From CBDCTM01 sp965222005 (GTDB lineage: Bacteria > Bacteroidota > Bacteroidia > Chitinophagales > Saprospiraceae): a stretch of 64,000 bases of DNA. Under the pieces are notes generated by a model that searched no databases, was not told where the DNA came from, and worked only from the letters and a program-made list of their open reading frames with translations. The DNA lies in NCBI GenBank assembly GCA_965222005.1, contig OZ244935.1:5022001-5086000 (forward strand). Reading direction: 5' to 3'. A program made the translations under genes and the position numbers. Shown one piece after another: positions 54,621-62,733 of the stretch (its first letter is position 1; every line of letters starts with the position of its first letter).

Positions 54621-54963
54621 ATTGGGAGATAGGGCAAGATTAATGCACATTATAGACTCGATTGAAAAAATTGAGAGCTATGTTGAAGATTCAGAATATG
54701 AAGACTTTGAAGATAATTCAATGATGAAAGATGCCTGTATAAGACAATTAGGAATAATCGGAGAGGCAAGTAATAGAATATCTGATGAGATCAAGAATGT
54801 TAATCAAGAAATTGAATGGAGACAAATAATTGGATTGAGAAACATTGTAATTCATCAATACTTTGGAGTAGATAATCAAGTGATATGGGATATAATCCAA
54901 TATAACCTACCAAACCTAAAATCAAATACAATAAGGATTCTCAATAGCATAAGAGAAGATTAA
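54610..54963 (+). CDS. hepT: HepT-type HEPN toxin (DUF86)
   Basis: A 117-residue HEPN-domain protein with the R-x4-H-x-Y motif as R77-NIVI-H82-Q-Y84, the expected RNase active site whose tyrosine is the AMPylation target in the HepT/MntA module. The length and the order (antitoxin first) match other MntA-HepT pairs. The gene ends five bases before the IS5 begins. Confidence 0.92.
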   Translation: MPDKLGDRARLMHIIDSIEKIESYVEDSEYEDFEDNSMMKDACIRQLGIIGEASNRISDEIKNVNQEIEWRQIIGLRNIVIHQYFGVDNQVIWDIIQYNLPNLKSNTIRILNSIRED

Positions 54964-54968
54964 GAACG

Positions 54969-55823
54969 TGTTTGGGAATTTTATTCTGTAAATGATTGAA
55001 ATTTTGCCAAGATCATTGATGTATTTGCCAAATAAAGGAATGATACAGAACTTTCTATGGTATGCTCGTGGTCAATCAGTATTCTTCGGTAAAAATTAAA
55101 CCAGGCAATCGTTCTTTCAACTACCCATCGTTTAGCCTGAACAACAAACCCCTTTTTCCCTTCAGGTCTTATTGGAACTTCAAATTCGATATTCAATTCC
55201 TCACAGGCCTGTGCAAAAGTTCCTTTATAAGCGTTGTCACCAATTATTTTTATCAGGCGGCCCATTTGATGTTGATCCATCTTCAAAAGATGAACACCAG
55301 CCGGACTGTCATGCTCATTAGCTGGATGTACCCAAGCTTGCCAAATACGACCCAAGGTGTCTGTGAGAATTTGACGTTTGCGGCCATTAATCTTTTTATT
55401 GCCGTCAATGCCCCGAAACTCATAAATCATGGGAGCCAACTTAACACTCTGAGAATCAACGATCCCCAAGCTTGGGCTTGACTGCCGATCAAGTTTGTCC
55501 CGTTCATATTCATTGAGTGCCAGATTGATTGATTTGATAATTCCTTTTTTTGTCCAGTTATAAAAGTAATAGTAAACTGCAGACCAGGGGGGAAAAGAAC
55601 TATCAAGATTTCGCCATTGGGCTCCAGTTCTTGTTATCCAAAGTATGGCATTGAAAATATCACGCAAATCAAGTGTGCGTTTTCGTTTGATAGGAAGAAA
55701 TTCTTTTATAACTTCCCACTGGCCGTCGGTCAGCCGTTCAAATTGGGCGAGCATCTTTGTAAGTTTTAGTTTAACTACAAGATACTACCGACGGCTATTT
55801 ATTTCAAAATAAATTCCCAAACA
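54969..55823 (-). mobile_element. IS5-family element
   Basis: About 855 bp with imperfect inverted ends TGTTTGGGAATTTTATT / TGTTTGGGAATTTATTTT. No target duplication is apparent. It lies between hepT and attC A8 and is read on the minus strand. It does not disrupt the cassette ends. Confidence 0.82.
54981..55754 (-). CDS. IS5-family transposase
   Basis: A 257-residue DDE transposase. N-terminal LTDGQWEVIKEFLP and AILWITRTGAQWRNL, DDE with GIVDSQSVK, IIGDNAYKGTF and the late VERTIAWFNFYRRI region. Full length, with no frameshift. Belongs to the IS5 group of the IS5 family (ISL2/IS1031-like grouping is not resolved). Confidence 0.9.
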   Translation of the reverse strand: MLAQFERLTDGQWEVIKEFLPIKRKRTLDLRDIFNAILWITRTGAQWRNLDSSFPPWSAVYYYFYNWTKKGIIKSINLALNEYERDKLDRQSSPSLGIVDSQSVKLAPMIYEFRGIDGNKKINGRKRQILTDTLGRIWQAWVHPANEHDSPAGVHLLKMDQHQMGRLIKIIGDNAYKGTFAQACEELNIEFEVPIRPEGKKGFVVQAKRWVVERTIAWFNFYRRILIDHEHTIESSVSFLYLANTSMILAKFQSFTE

Positions 55824-55844
55824 ACCTCTAAAAAAGAAGGCTGT

Positions 55845-55971
55845 AGCCAACATTGTGTAAAACGTATAGCCGGTTAGAATTTCTACGAAATTTATAACCT
55901 ACAAAAAAAAGTTCTTTGTGCTTCGTTTTGGCATCCTTCAACCCGTCCATCGTTTACACTTTCCGTTGCCA
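55845..55971 (+). repeat. attC-like site A8 (long, divergent)
   Basis: R'' AGCCAAC, core GTTGCCA. Unlike the other sites it is 127 nt. The arms pair as GTGTAAAACG with CGTTTACAC, with one extra A on the left arm, the extrahelical base expected in attC. The region between arms is long and only loosely palindromic. Both its R'' (matches A7 core) and its core (GTTGCCAGCA, matches R'' TGCTGGCAAC of A9) obey the cassette rule, which supports it as a real site. Confidence 0.75.
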
Positions 55972-56015
55972 GCAATTGTCATAAACCCACAAATAACATC
56001 AAGACTACTTAATAT

Positions 56016-57017
56016 ATGAATCTAAAAAAAATGATTAGCAATGGAATAAAAATACTATCAATAATTATAATAGTAGTTGCCTTTAGTACTCCATTTCTAT
56101 CAGCACAAAACTATCAAAACCAGTTGATTCCTTATGAATATAAAGGGCTGTGGGGATATATGAATAAAGAAAAAAAAGTAATAATTAATCCAACCTATGA
56201 AATTGCCGGACTCTTTAATTTGCTCTTAGGAAAAAACAGCTATCCTTATGCCATAGTAGGAAATAACTCTAAATTTGGAGTTATTAATCAATCTGGCAAT
56301 CTTATTATCCCTATGAAATTTGATTCTATAGCCAATTATTCAATTCTTACAAATAAAGGCAGATTCGGTATTTTATACAAAAAAAATAAGAAATCCTATT
56401 TTTCGTCAAAAGGCAAGATTTCTACAAAATTAAAAGGAAAGCGACAGTTCTTTTGCATCGTTGGCCTTGGTAGTCATTGTTTAAATGTTTCGCATATAGA
56501 AAAATTTGAAAATTCTGATTCCAGAACTGAAGATTATTACAAGTTAATCGTTTTAAATAAGAAAGGAAACTCTAAAGAAAATGAAAACCTAAATAGTGAA
56601 GTCAATATAAAAATTGATTCGGTTTTACATTTTTCCCTCAACGAAGGTATGATTCTCTTTAGATCAGATGGAAAAATTGCAATCTGTAAAACCATTATGA
56701 AAAAAAATAAATTTTATAATATATCAACAGGTTTTGCCTTTGATGACATTCAATTATATAAATGCAAAAATGCCTTAACTAAACAAAGCTATGAGCATGT
56801 TATTAAAACAAAGAAAAATGGACTTTGGGGATTAACTGATTTCTCATACATCGATTATTCTAATGAACTTAGTGTCTCAATTGTACAAGAGATTGTTAAA
56901 CCGATGTATCTCCGCATTTACGATAAAGAAGATGATCTATATTTAGTCGAATATGAAATAGATAAATTGGGGTATATACAACGAAAAAAATTTGGGAAAT
57001 TAGTTGAATTTTGGTAG
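56016..57017 (+). CDS. WG-repeat cassette protein
   Basis: A 333-residue exported protein with an N-terminal hydrophobic signal (IKILSIIIIVVAFSTPFLSAQ). Several WG-type units follow: YKGLWGYMNKEKKVIINPTY, SKFGVINQSGNLIIPMKFDS, GRFGILYKKNKKSYF and KKNGLWGLTDFSYI. Only a few are regular; the middle third has no clear repeat. Not otherwise recognised. It sits in a clean cassette between attC A8 and A9, 50 bases after the core. A much larger WG protein is coded in the chromosomal block at 16161-19484, but the two are not copies. Confidence 0.78.
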   Translation: MNLKKMISNGIKILSIIIIVVAFSTPFLSAQNYQNQLIPYEYKGLWGYMNKEKKVIINPTYEIAGLFNLLLGKNSYPYAIVGNNSKFGVINQSGNLIIPMKFDSIANYSILTNKGRFGILYKKNKKSYFSSKGKISTKLKGKRQFFCIVGLGSHCLNVSHIEKFENSDSRTEDYYKLIVLNKKGNSKENENLNSEVNIKIDSVLHFSLNEGMILFRSDGKIAICKTIMKKNKFYNISTGFAFDDIQLYKCKNALTKQSYEHVIKTKKNGLWGLTDFSYIDYSNELSVSIVQEIVKPMYLRIYDKEDDLYLVEYEIDKLGYIQRKKFGKLVEFW

Positions 57018-57030
57018 CATTTCATACTGC

Positions 57031-57096
57031 TGGCAACAATGTGCATATGTCCATGCCTCCCTTCGGTCAGCACGGCACATGCACTAACCGTTAGGC
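57031..57096 (+). repeat. attC-like site A9
   Basis: R'' TGGCAAC, core GTTAGGC. Outer arms GTGCATATG and CACATGCAC. Its core GTTAGGCGC does not complement the R'' of the next site A10 (TATGCAAC), so a boundary has been lost in this interval, where IS66 copy 2 lacks a target duplication. Confidence 0.9.
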
Positions 57097-57201
57097 GCTA
57101 TTCAAGATATACCAATATTAAATTTGGAATTAATTTAAGGAGTTAACGATTAAAATTGCAGCTTAATAGATAAGTTTAAGAAAATATTTAATATCTTAAA
57201 C
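57097..57201 (+). other. Cassette leader shared with the one after A10
   Basis: The bases following core A9 (57097-57150) resemble the bases following core A10 (60957-61010): both carry CAAGATATACCAA or CCAGATATACCAA, then TTGGAATTAATTTAAGGAG and TTAACGA or CTAACGA. Nothing here reads as a gene before the IS66. Either the two cassettes were related, or the leader is a functional 5' region (it holds a good AAGGAG). Confidence 0.6.
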
Positions 57202-58713
57202 GTAATTATTCAGAGTTAAAATTACGATAATAGAGAGAAATAAATTATTTTTTGGGATGCTACCGAAAGAATTACAAGATCAGATAAATAAAATACCAGA
57301 AGAATATCGGATTCTGTTCGAGCTTGTAATTTCATTGTTTACTGAGGAGATAAATCAATTAAAGGCACGGATAAAAGAGTTAGAGGATCAACTTTCGAAG
57401 AATAGTAATAATAGTAGTAAACCTCCATCTACAGATGGCTTTAAAAAAGTTCCAAAAAGCATAAAGCCAAAGAGCAATAAAAAAGCTGGCGGACAAAAAG
57501 GTCATGAGGGAACAACGTTAAAAATAAGTGCCCAACCAGATAAAGTGGAAAAGCATAAAGTTGATACTTGCACAAATTGCAAAAAGAATTTAAGAGGTCA
57601 AAAGGCAGATTATACAGAGAAAAGGCAAGTATATGATATTCCGGAGATAAAAATAGGAATAACGGAGCATCACTCAGAAGTGAAGCAATGCGATTGTGGT
57701 TGTGTAAATAAAGCATTTCCGCAAGGAGTAGATTATGCTGTTCAATATGGCCCGAATATAAAAAGTATGGTGGTGTATTTGCAAGACTATCAATTATTAC
57801 CATATGAGCGGACAAAAGAACTAGTAAATGATCTGTTAGGTCATTCGTTAAGTAAAGGGTCGTTGTATAATTTTCGGCAAAAAGCATTTGATAAGCTAGA
57901 AAGCTTTGAAGAGAAGTTAAAATCTCTACTGGATTTATGTTTAGTTTTGGGTTTTGATGAAACGGGTTTTAGAATCAATAAGAAAAGGTGGTGGTTGCAT
58001 AGCTGTTCGACCGACCGGCATGCCTATTATGCAGTTCATCCAAATAGAGGTCAGCTAGCAATGGAGGACATAGGAATATTGCCTTTATATGAAGGAATTG
58101 CAGTGCATGACTTTTGGAAAAGCTATTACAAATATGACTGCAAACACAGTTTATGTAATGCCCATTTGCTAAGAGATTTGGTTTTCATAAAAGAACGATT
58201 TGAACAAAAATGGGCAGAAGAGTTAATAGACTTATTGCTGAGATTACTACATCTGAAAAATAAAGCACTGGCAAGAGGCCAACAAGCTATATCATATACA
58301 ACTGTCAAAAAGTACGAATCACTATATGATAAAATTGTCAGAAAAGGATTAAGACAAAATCCATTCAAACCACCACCTGTAAAGAAAAGAGGAAAAAAGA
58401 AAAAATCACCTCCTCGAAATTTACTGGAAAGATTCAGAGACTACAAAACAGATATACTGAGATTTTTCTACGACTTTAAGGTGCCGTTTGACAATAATTT
58501 TTCAGAAAGAGATATTCGAATGATGAAAGTCAAGCAGAAAATATCCGGTTGTTTTAGATCTGTAAAAGGTGCCCAATTCTTTGCCAGAACCAGGTCATAT
58601 ATAATGACTGCTCGTAAACAAAATGTCAATGTTTTTCATGCATTGAAGAGTTTGTTTACTGATAATGCTGTTGCTAATACTCTTGTTATGGCAGGACATC
58701 TCTGAACAGTTAC
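57202..58713 (+). mobile_element. IS66-family element, copy 2
   Basis: 1512 bp, nearly identical to copy 1 in the opposite orientation. Left flank TCTTAAAC, right flank CAATATAT: no duplication, so the adjacent sequence (the start of the interrupted gene at 58714) was deleted. Confidence 0.95.
57257..58705 (+). CDS. IS66 transposase (TnpC-like), copy 2
   Basis: A 482-residue protein identical in sequence to copy 1, with the same NSSKPPS, AGGQKGHEG and DDE segments. The DNA differs from copy 1 by two neighbouring silent changes. Intact. Confidence 0.95.
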   Translation: MLPKELQDQINKIPEEYRILFELVISLFTEEINQLKARIKELEDQLSKNSNNSSKPPSTDGFKKVPKSIKPKSNKKAGGQKGHEGTTLKISAQPDKVEKHKVDTCTNCKKNLRGQKADYTEKRQVYDIPEIKIGITEHHSEVKQCDCGCVNKAFPQGVDYAVQYGPNIKSMVVYLQDYQLLPYERTKELVNDLLGHSLSKGSLYNFRQKAFDKLESFEEKLKSLLDLCLVLGFDETGFRINKKRWWLHSCSTDRHAYYAVHPNRGQLAMEDIGILPLYEGIAVHDFWKSYYKYDCKHSLCNAHLLRDLVFIKERFEQKWAEELIDLLLRLLHLKNKALARGQQAISYTTVKKYESLYDKIVRKGLRQNPFKPPPVKKRGKKKKSPPRNLLERFRDYKTDILRFFYDFKVPFDNNFSERDIRMMKVKQKISGCFRSVKGAQFFARTRSYIMTARKQNVNVFHALKSLFTDNAVANTLVMAGHL

Positions 58714-59063
58714 CAATATATTTATATTGATTTCGCTAATGATTCTCAGTTTGGTTCAAGTTATAGTAGTTTGGTCAGAGAAATATATAAAGAACCAGAA
58801 ATAAAAATTCCTGAATTAGGTGAGAAACCAATTTTTGATAAAACAGATGAGAACCCTGAACCCATTGACAGTTTATCGCAAATAAAAACTCTTGCGGAAG
58901 AACTCCAAAATGGAACCAAAGACGAACGAAAAAAAGTGGCTTCGGAAATATTTGTTTTAAGCTCGAAGAAATCGTTGAATGATTTTCTGAATTTAGCAGA
59001 TGATAGAAATCTAAACTATAAAATAGCTGCTGCAATTGGATTAAAATCAATGATAGAAAATTT

Positions 59064-60397
59064 CTGATTGTAACGTTTTGCGTTGATAAATAAAAAAAGC
59101 CACTGAAAATGCTTATGTTTTAAGTGTAACTAATAAAACGAAACAAAATCAATGGCACTTAAAGATAAGCAAAATCGGACAATAGTACTGCCCATAAGTG
59201 AGGCAGAATATGATATTTTTTTGACGAATAATACAATAGCGCATGAAGTGATCCAATCTTTGTACGATCAACATCCAGAACTTTTCCCTTTACAAATGGC
59301 AAATGGATATTGTTTAAATGGTCGTGATCGGATGTCCAAGAAGATGGATATTCAGCTACGGAAGATAGAGATATCGGGTATCAATTATCGAATACGACCA
59401 AGTTTTATTTTACCTTACTTCAGGGGTAAAACCGATGAAGTTTCCGGTCCTTTATTCTTATTGAAATTTGGGGTTCCATTTTGGGCACTGGCATTTGTGT
59501 TTGGCAAAAACGCCATGTGGTGGTATCGACTATATTATTGCTTACATCAATACAGCATCGTTGGCACTACAATAAAAAATCCGGAGCTTTTACCTAAGGA
59601 TTTATTAGCAGACGAACACCATGTTAAAGTCGGTGGTCAACGTGCTTATATCGCAACCACCATTGGTCAAAACTGCTTTTTGGGAATGGCAGCCTGTGCC
59701 CATGCTGATACAGAATCGCTACAGATTGGGTATCAGGATTTTAAAACCGAAGCACTGGATTTATCCCCTGATTATCAGCCACATACCCTTAATACAGATG
59801 GATGGTGGGCCACTCAAAATGCCTGGAAAAATTTATTTGTCAAAGTCGTAATTATTGAGTGCTTCCTTCATGCTTTTTTAAAAGTTCGCGACAGAGCTAC
59901 GAAAAAACTCAAGACTTATTTTGATCAGGTAGCTGATAAAATATGGGATTGCTACAGAGCTGATTCTAAAAGGCAACTTGCACAACAAATCAGAAGGCTT
60001 AGAGAATGGACAATGGCTAATTTAACGGATTGCCCTATGAAAAATAACATCCTCAAACTTTGCCAGAAAAAAAACAGATGGTTGGTCCATTTAGATTTTC
60101 CAACTGCCCACAAAACCTCCAATATGCTGGACAGATTAATGAGGTCAATGAATCGACATGCCTTTAATTCACAGATGTTTCATGCTTCTGTTGAAAGTAC
60201 GTCAAACAACTTTCGAGCTTTTGCTCTTTTATATAATTTTGTTCCGTCTTGTCCCAGTGCATGGGATGACAGCCAAGTTCTTAAAAGTCCGGCTGCCAGA
60301 CTAAATGGTTTTGTTTATCACAAAGACTGGTTGCATAATTTACTCATTTCCGCTTCTCGTGGTGGTTTTACGAATCAATGCAATCCGTTATAATCAG
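59064..60397 (+). mobile_element. Unclassified DDE element with 8-bp target duplication
   Basis: 1334 bp with imperfect 12-bp ends CTGATTGTAACG / CTGATTATAACG and an 8-bp duplication GAAAATTT (59056-59063 and 60398-60405). A single transposase gene lies inside. Family not determined by eye. Confidence 0.85.
59152..60393 (+). CDS. Transposase of undetermined DDE family
   Basis: A 413-residue protein. Candidate catalytic acids are in LLADEHHVKVGG and HTLNTDGWWATQNA; the rest (WRYRLYYCLHQYS-like helix, SMNRHAFNSQMFHAS, NNFRAFALLYNFVPSCP) is typical of a large-DDE transposase but does not match a family known to me. It is the only gene of the element; the stop lies close to its right end. Intact. 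Confidence 0.8.
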   Translation: MALKDKQNRTIVLPISEAEYDIFLTNNTIAHEVIQSLYDQHPELFPLQMANGYCLNGRDRMSKKMDIQLRKIEISGINYRIRPSFILPYFRGKTDEVSGPLFLLKFGVPFWALAFVFGKNAMWWYRLYYCLHQYSIVGTTIKNPELLPKDLLADEHHVKVGGQRAYIATTIGQNCFLGMAACAHADTESLQIGYQDFKTEALDLSPDYQPHTLNTDGWWATQNAWKNLFVKVVIIECFLHAFLKVRDRATKKLKTYFDQVADKIWDCYRADSKRQLAQQIRRLREWTMANLTDCPMKNNILKLCQKKNRWLVHLDFPTAHKTSNMLDRLMRSMNRHAFNSQMFHASVESTSNNFRAFALLYNFVPSCPSAWDDSQVLKSPAARLNGFVYHKDWLHNLLISASRGGFTNQCNPL

Positions 60398-60889
60398 GAA
60401 AATTTACAAATAGACATAGGAAGCAATCCAAATGTTAGAAGATTTGTGACTTATGGAATTAACCATGAATCGTCCTTTTTGAGATATCGAATTATGGACT
60501 TAATTTCTTCGAGCGAAATTCTCAAAACAGAGTTCTCAAATGAAATTGAAATAATAAGACTTCAAGAAGATAATAAAGCAGTAAATCGAAAAATTGATAC
60601 AATAATTGAATCCCCTATCAATAAAAATGATGCAAGAGAGGTAGAAGTTAAAAATCTAAAAATCTTGATAAGTCAAGGAAAGATAGAAAGAGTCTTTAAC
60701 GAACTTGAAAAATTAGCGATAATTGAGCCATCAATTCAGAACGAAGTGATTCTGCTTAAATCAAGATATAACAAACTTGAACACGACAGGAGATTAGGTT
60801 TGATTTCTTTAGATGAGGTAACGAGATATTCAAACCAAATAACTTATAGCTTATTAACATTAATTGATGGAATATAGAAAGAATACGGT

Positions 60890-60956
60890 ATGCAACAAAG
60901 CATCTATGTCCATTGCCAGCAAAAGCTGGCAACGTCATAGATGCAGACCGTTACCT
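60890..60956 (+). repeat. attC-like site A10
   Basis: R'' ATGCAAC, core GTTACCT. The inner stem TTGCCAGC/GCTGGCAA has a loop AAAA. Core GTTACCTACC is perfectly complementary to the R'' of A11 (GGTAGGTAAC), so the interval to 63761 is one cassette. Confidence 0.92.
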
Positions 60957-61254
60957 ACCATTCCAGATATACCAACAAAATTGGAATTAATTTAAGGAGC
61001 TAACGAGAACAAAATCCTATCTTTGTCTTGGCGCTATGTAAGGCCGTTTTTTTAAGAGGTGCCAATTTTAATTATGAGAATAATTATTAAGCCCGCGCGT
61101 CATTCTGGTTTGAAATGTAAAAAAGTCCTGAAGGATGATTTCAGGACTGGTGATAATTTAATTGGTGGCCGCAAGGACCCCGTTCAGAATAATTATCAAT
61201 ATCAAAGTTACATTTTCTTAGCGTCATTTTTTACAAATCAAAAACAAAAAAGAA
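60957..61254 (+). ncRNA. Non-coding region with hairpin upstream of intact IS110 transposase; candidate bridge-RNA locus
   Basis: About 300 bases: first the shared cassette leader (60957-61010), then AT-rich sequence without a convincing ORF. A perfect 9-bp stem (AGTCCTGAA/TTCAGGACT, 61124-61132 with 61140-61148, loop GGATGAT) and the following GTGGCCGCAAGGACC form a structured block, the kind of non-coding end in which IS110-group elements encode their bridge RNA. The exact left end of the element is not visible. Assignment as RNA is inference. Confidence 0.35.
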
Positions 61255-62616
61255 ATGGCAAGAAAAAAGACAAAGAAAATGGAAGTGATTCATGCCAATG
61301 CCGGAGGGATAGATGTAGGAAGTAAATCCCATTTTGTTGCAATTGGTCAAAGCAAGAAAAAGGATGTAAAAGAATTTGGTGTATATGCACAAGACTTAAC
61401 TGAATTGAGAAAATGGTTACAAGAAAATGAAGTGAGAACTGTAGCCATGGAATCCACAGGAGACTATTGGCAAAATTTGTATATCGAGTTGGTAAGTAAT
61501 GGAATTGAAGTAGTGTTGAGTAATGGCAAATTCACAAAAAACATCAAAGGAAAAAAGACAGATGTATTAGACTGTATGTGGATACAAAAGCTACACACCT
61601 TAGGCTTGCTAAGTGGAAGTTTTTTGCCAGATGATACAACAGGCAAATTGCGAGCCTATTGCAGACAAAGAGCTAAGATGATAAGCCTGTCTGCTCAAGC
61701 ATCATCAAGAATGCAAAAATATCTAAAACTATTAAATTTTAGATTGGACGTAGTGGTAAGTGATGTATGCGGATTGACAGGCTTGAAAATAATTAAAGCA
61801 ATAGTGAATGGGAATTTAGCCCCAAAAGAATTGGCAAAATTGAGACATTATAATTGTAGAAAATCAGAAGAAGAAATAGCAAAGGCATTGCATGGGAATA
61901 ATCGGGAAGAATATCTATTTGGCTTGAAACAAGATTATGAGGCCTACCTTTTTTACAAAGAAAAAATAGCAGAATGTGATCAGGCCATCAAAGTCTTTAT
62001 AGAAGACTATTTCATGTCCTTAGAAAATCCAATAGATGATCTTCCAGTGGAGAAGCCACATAAAAGAAACAATAAGAATGCGCCAAAGAATATGGATTTG
62101 AATATCATCTCTTATCAATATTTTGAGGGGGTGGATCTGATGGCTATAGAAGGAGTCAGTCATTCGACAGTTTTGTCTTTGATGAGTGAAATTGGACCAG
62201 AAGGGATTAGGAAATTTAGTACAGCAAAGCAATTTGCATCCTGGTTAAGATTAGCCCCCAATAATAAAATATCAGGGGGTAGAAAACTGAGCAACAGAAC
62301 CCCGAAAGGAAGTAATCAATTAAAAATTGCATTGAGAAATGCAGCCAATGCAATCGGTAATTTGAAAGATGGTTACCTGGCAAGATTTTTTAAAAAGATA
62401 GCATTCAAGTATGGAAGACAATCAGCCATAACAGCAACAGCAAGAAAATTAGCAATAATAATATGGAAGATGGTAACTAAAAAAGAAGCCTATAATCCCC
62501 CTGAAGAATATTTATTTTTAGACCAAAAAAGGAAGTTGGGATTGGTAAAAAGAATCCGAAAGAAAATCGCTAAATTTGATTTAAAACCAGAAGACTTAGG
62601 CTTTGCAACTGACTGA
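61255..62616 (+). CDS. IS110-family transposase, intact
   Basis: A 453-residue IS110 transposase. RuvC-like DEDD domain with GGIDVGSKSHFVAIGQ, AMESTGDYWQNLY and IKGKKTDVLDCMWIQK; C-terminal transposase_20 domain with STAKQFASWLRLAPNNKISGG and GNLKDGYLARFFKKI. It is uninterrupted at the place where the other IS110 (36926) is shifted. It lies in the A10-A11 cassette. No target duplication is defined; IS110 elements usually have none of the classical type. Confidence 0.93.
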   Translation: MARKKTKKMEVIHANAGGIDVGSKSHFVAIGQSKKKDVKEFGVYAQDLTELRKWLQENEVRTVAMESTGDYWQNLYIELVSNGIEVVLSNGKFTKNIKGKKTDVLDCMWIQKLHTLGLLSGSFLPDDTTGKLRAYCRQRAKMISLSAQASSRMQKYLKLLNFRLDVVVSDVCGLTGLKIIKAIVNGNLAPKELAKLRHYNCRKSEEEIAKALHGNNREEYLFGLKQDYEAYLFYKEKIAECDQAIKVFIEDYFMSLENPIDDLPVEKPHKRNNKNAPKNMDLNIISYQYFEGVDLMAIEGVSHSTVLSLMSEIGPEGIRKFSTAKQFASWLRLAPNNKISGGRKLSNRTPKGSNQLKIALRNAANAIGNLKDGYLARFFKKIAFKYGRQSAITATARKLAIIIWKMVTKKEAYNPPEEYLFLDQKRKLGLVKRIRKKIAKFDLKPEDLGFATD

Positions 62617-62676
62617 TTATCAGTGGTGGTGGTGGCCGTTAGTCAGAATTAAAATAAACAAAATCAACAACATTTA

Positions 62677-62707
62677 TTGATTTAGTAAATATTATTTGTT
62701 ATATTTG
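62677..62707 (+). promoter_or_regulatory. Bacteroidota-type promoter for the GNAT-HTH pair
   Basis: TTG at 62677-62679, a 20-base spacer, then TATATTTG at 62700-62707, a good fit to TTG-N19-21-TAnnTTTG. The ATG at 62734 lies 26 bases after the -7 box. It gives the pair its own promoter inside the cassette, independent of the IS110 upstream. Confidence 0.55.
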
Positions 62708-62733
62708 TAAACAAGGATATAGCTGAAAATACT

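Larger units (their letters stand above)
58714..60877 (+). pseudogene. HEAT-like protein with C-terminal EAD11 domain, disrupted by two IS
   Basis: Excising the DDE element (59064-60397) and one copy of the duplication GAAAATTT rejoins the frame exactly (SMIEN-LQIDIG), giving 273 residues ending at 60877. The N-terminal part was deleted with IS66 copy 2; no start codon remains. The surviving part begins QYIYIDFANDSQFGS, which resembles the end of a TIR-like or other effector domain, but this is uncertain. Helical HEAT-like repeats follow (DERKKVASEIFVLSSKKSL, FLRYRIMDLISSSEI). The last ~76 residues are EAD11: NLKILISQGKIERVF, VILLKSRYNKLEHDRRLGLIS and YSLLTLIDGI. It ends 12 bases before attC A10. 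Broken in its present form. Confidence 0.75.

Noticed and set aside
61059..61325. 88-codon frame before the second IS110 transposase
   Set aside because: It overlaps the transposase start in another frame and covers the hairpin; composition is not protein-like.
62630..62645. GGCCGTTAGTCAG just after the second IS110 looks like an attC core
   Set aside because: The interval from core A10 to R'' of A11 is complementary over 10 of 10 bases and so is a single cassette. No partner CTGACTAAC was found. It may be chance or part of the IS110 end.
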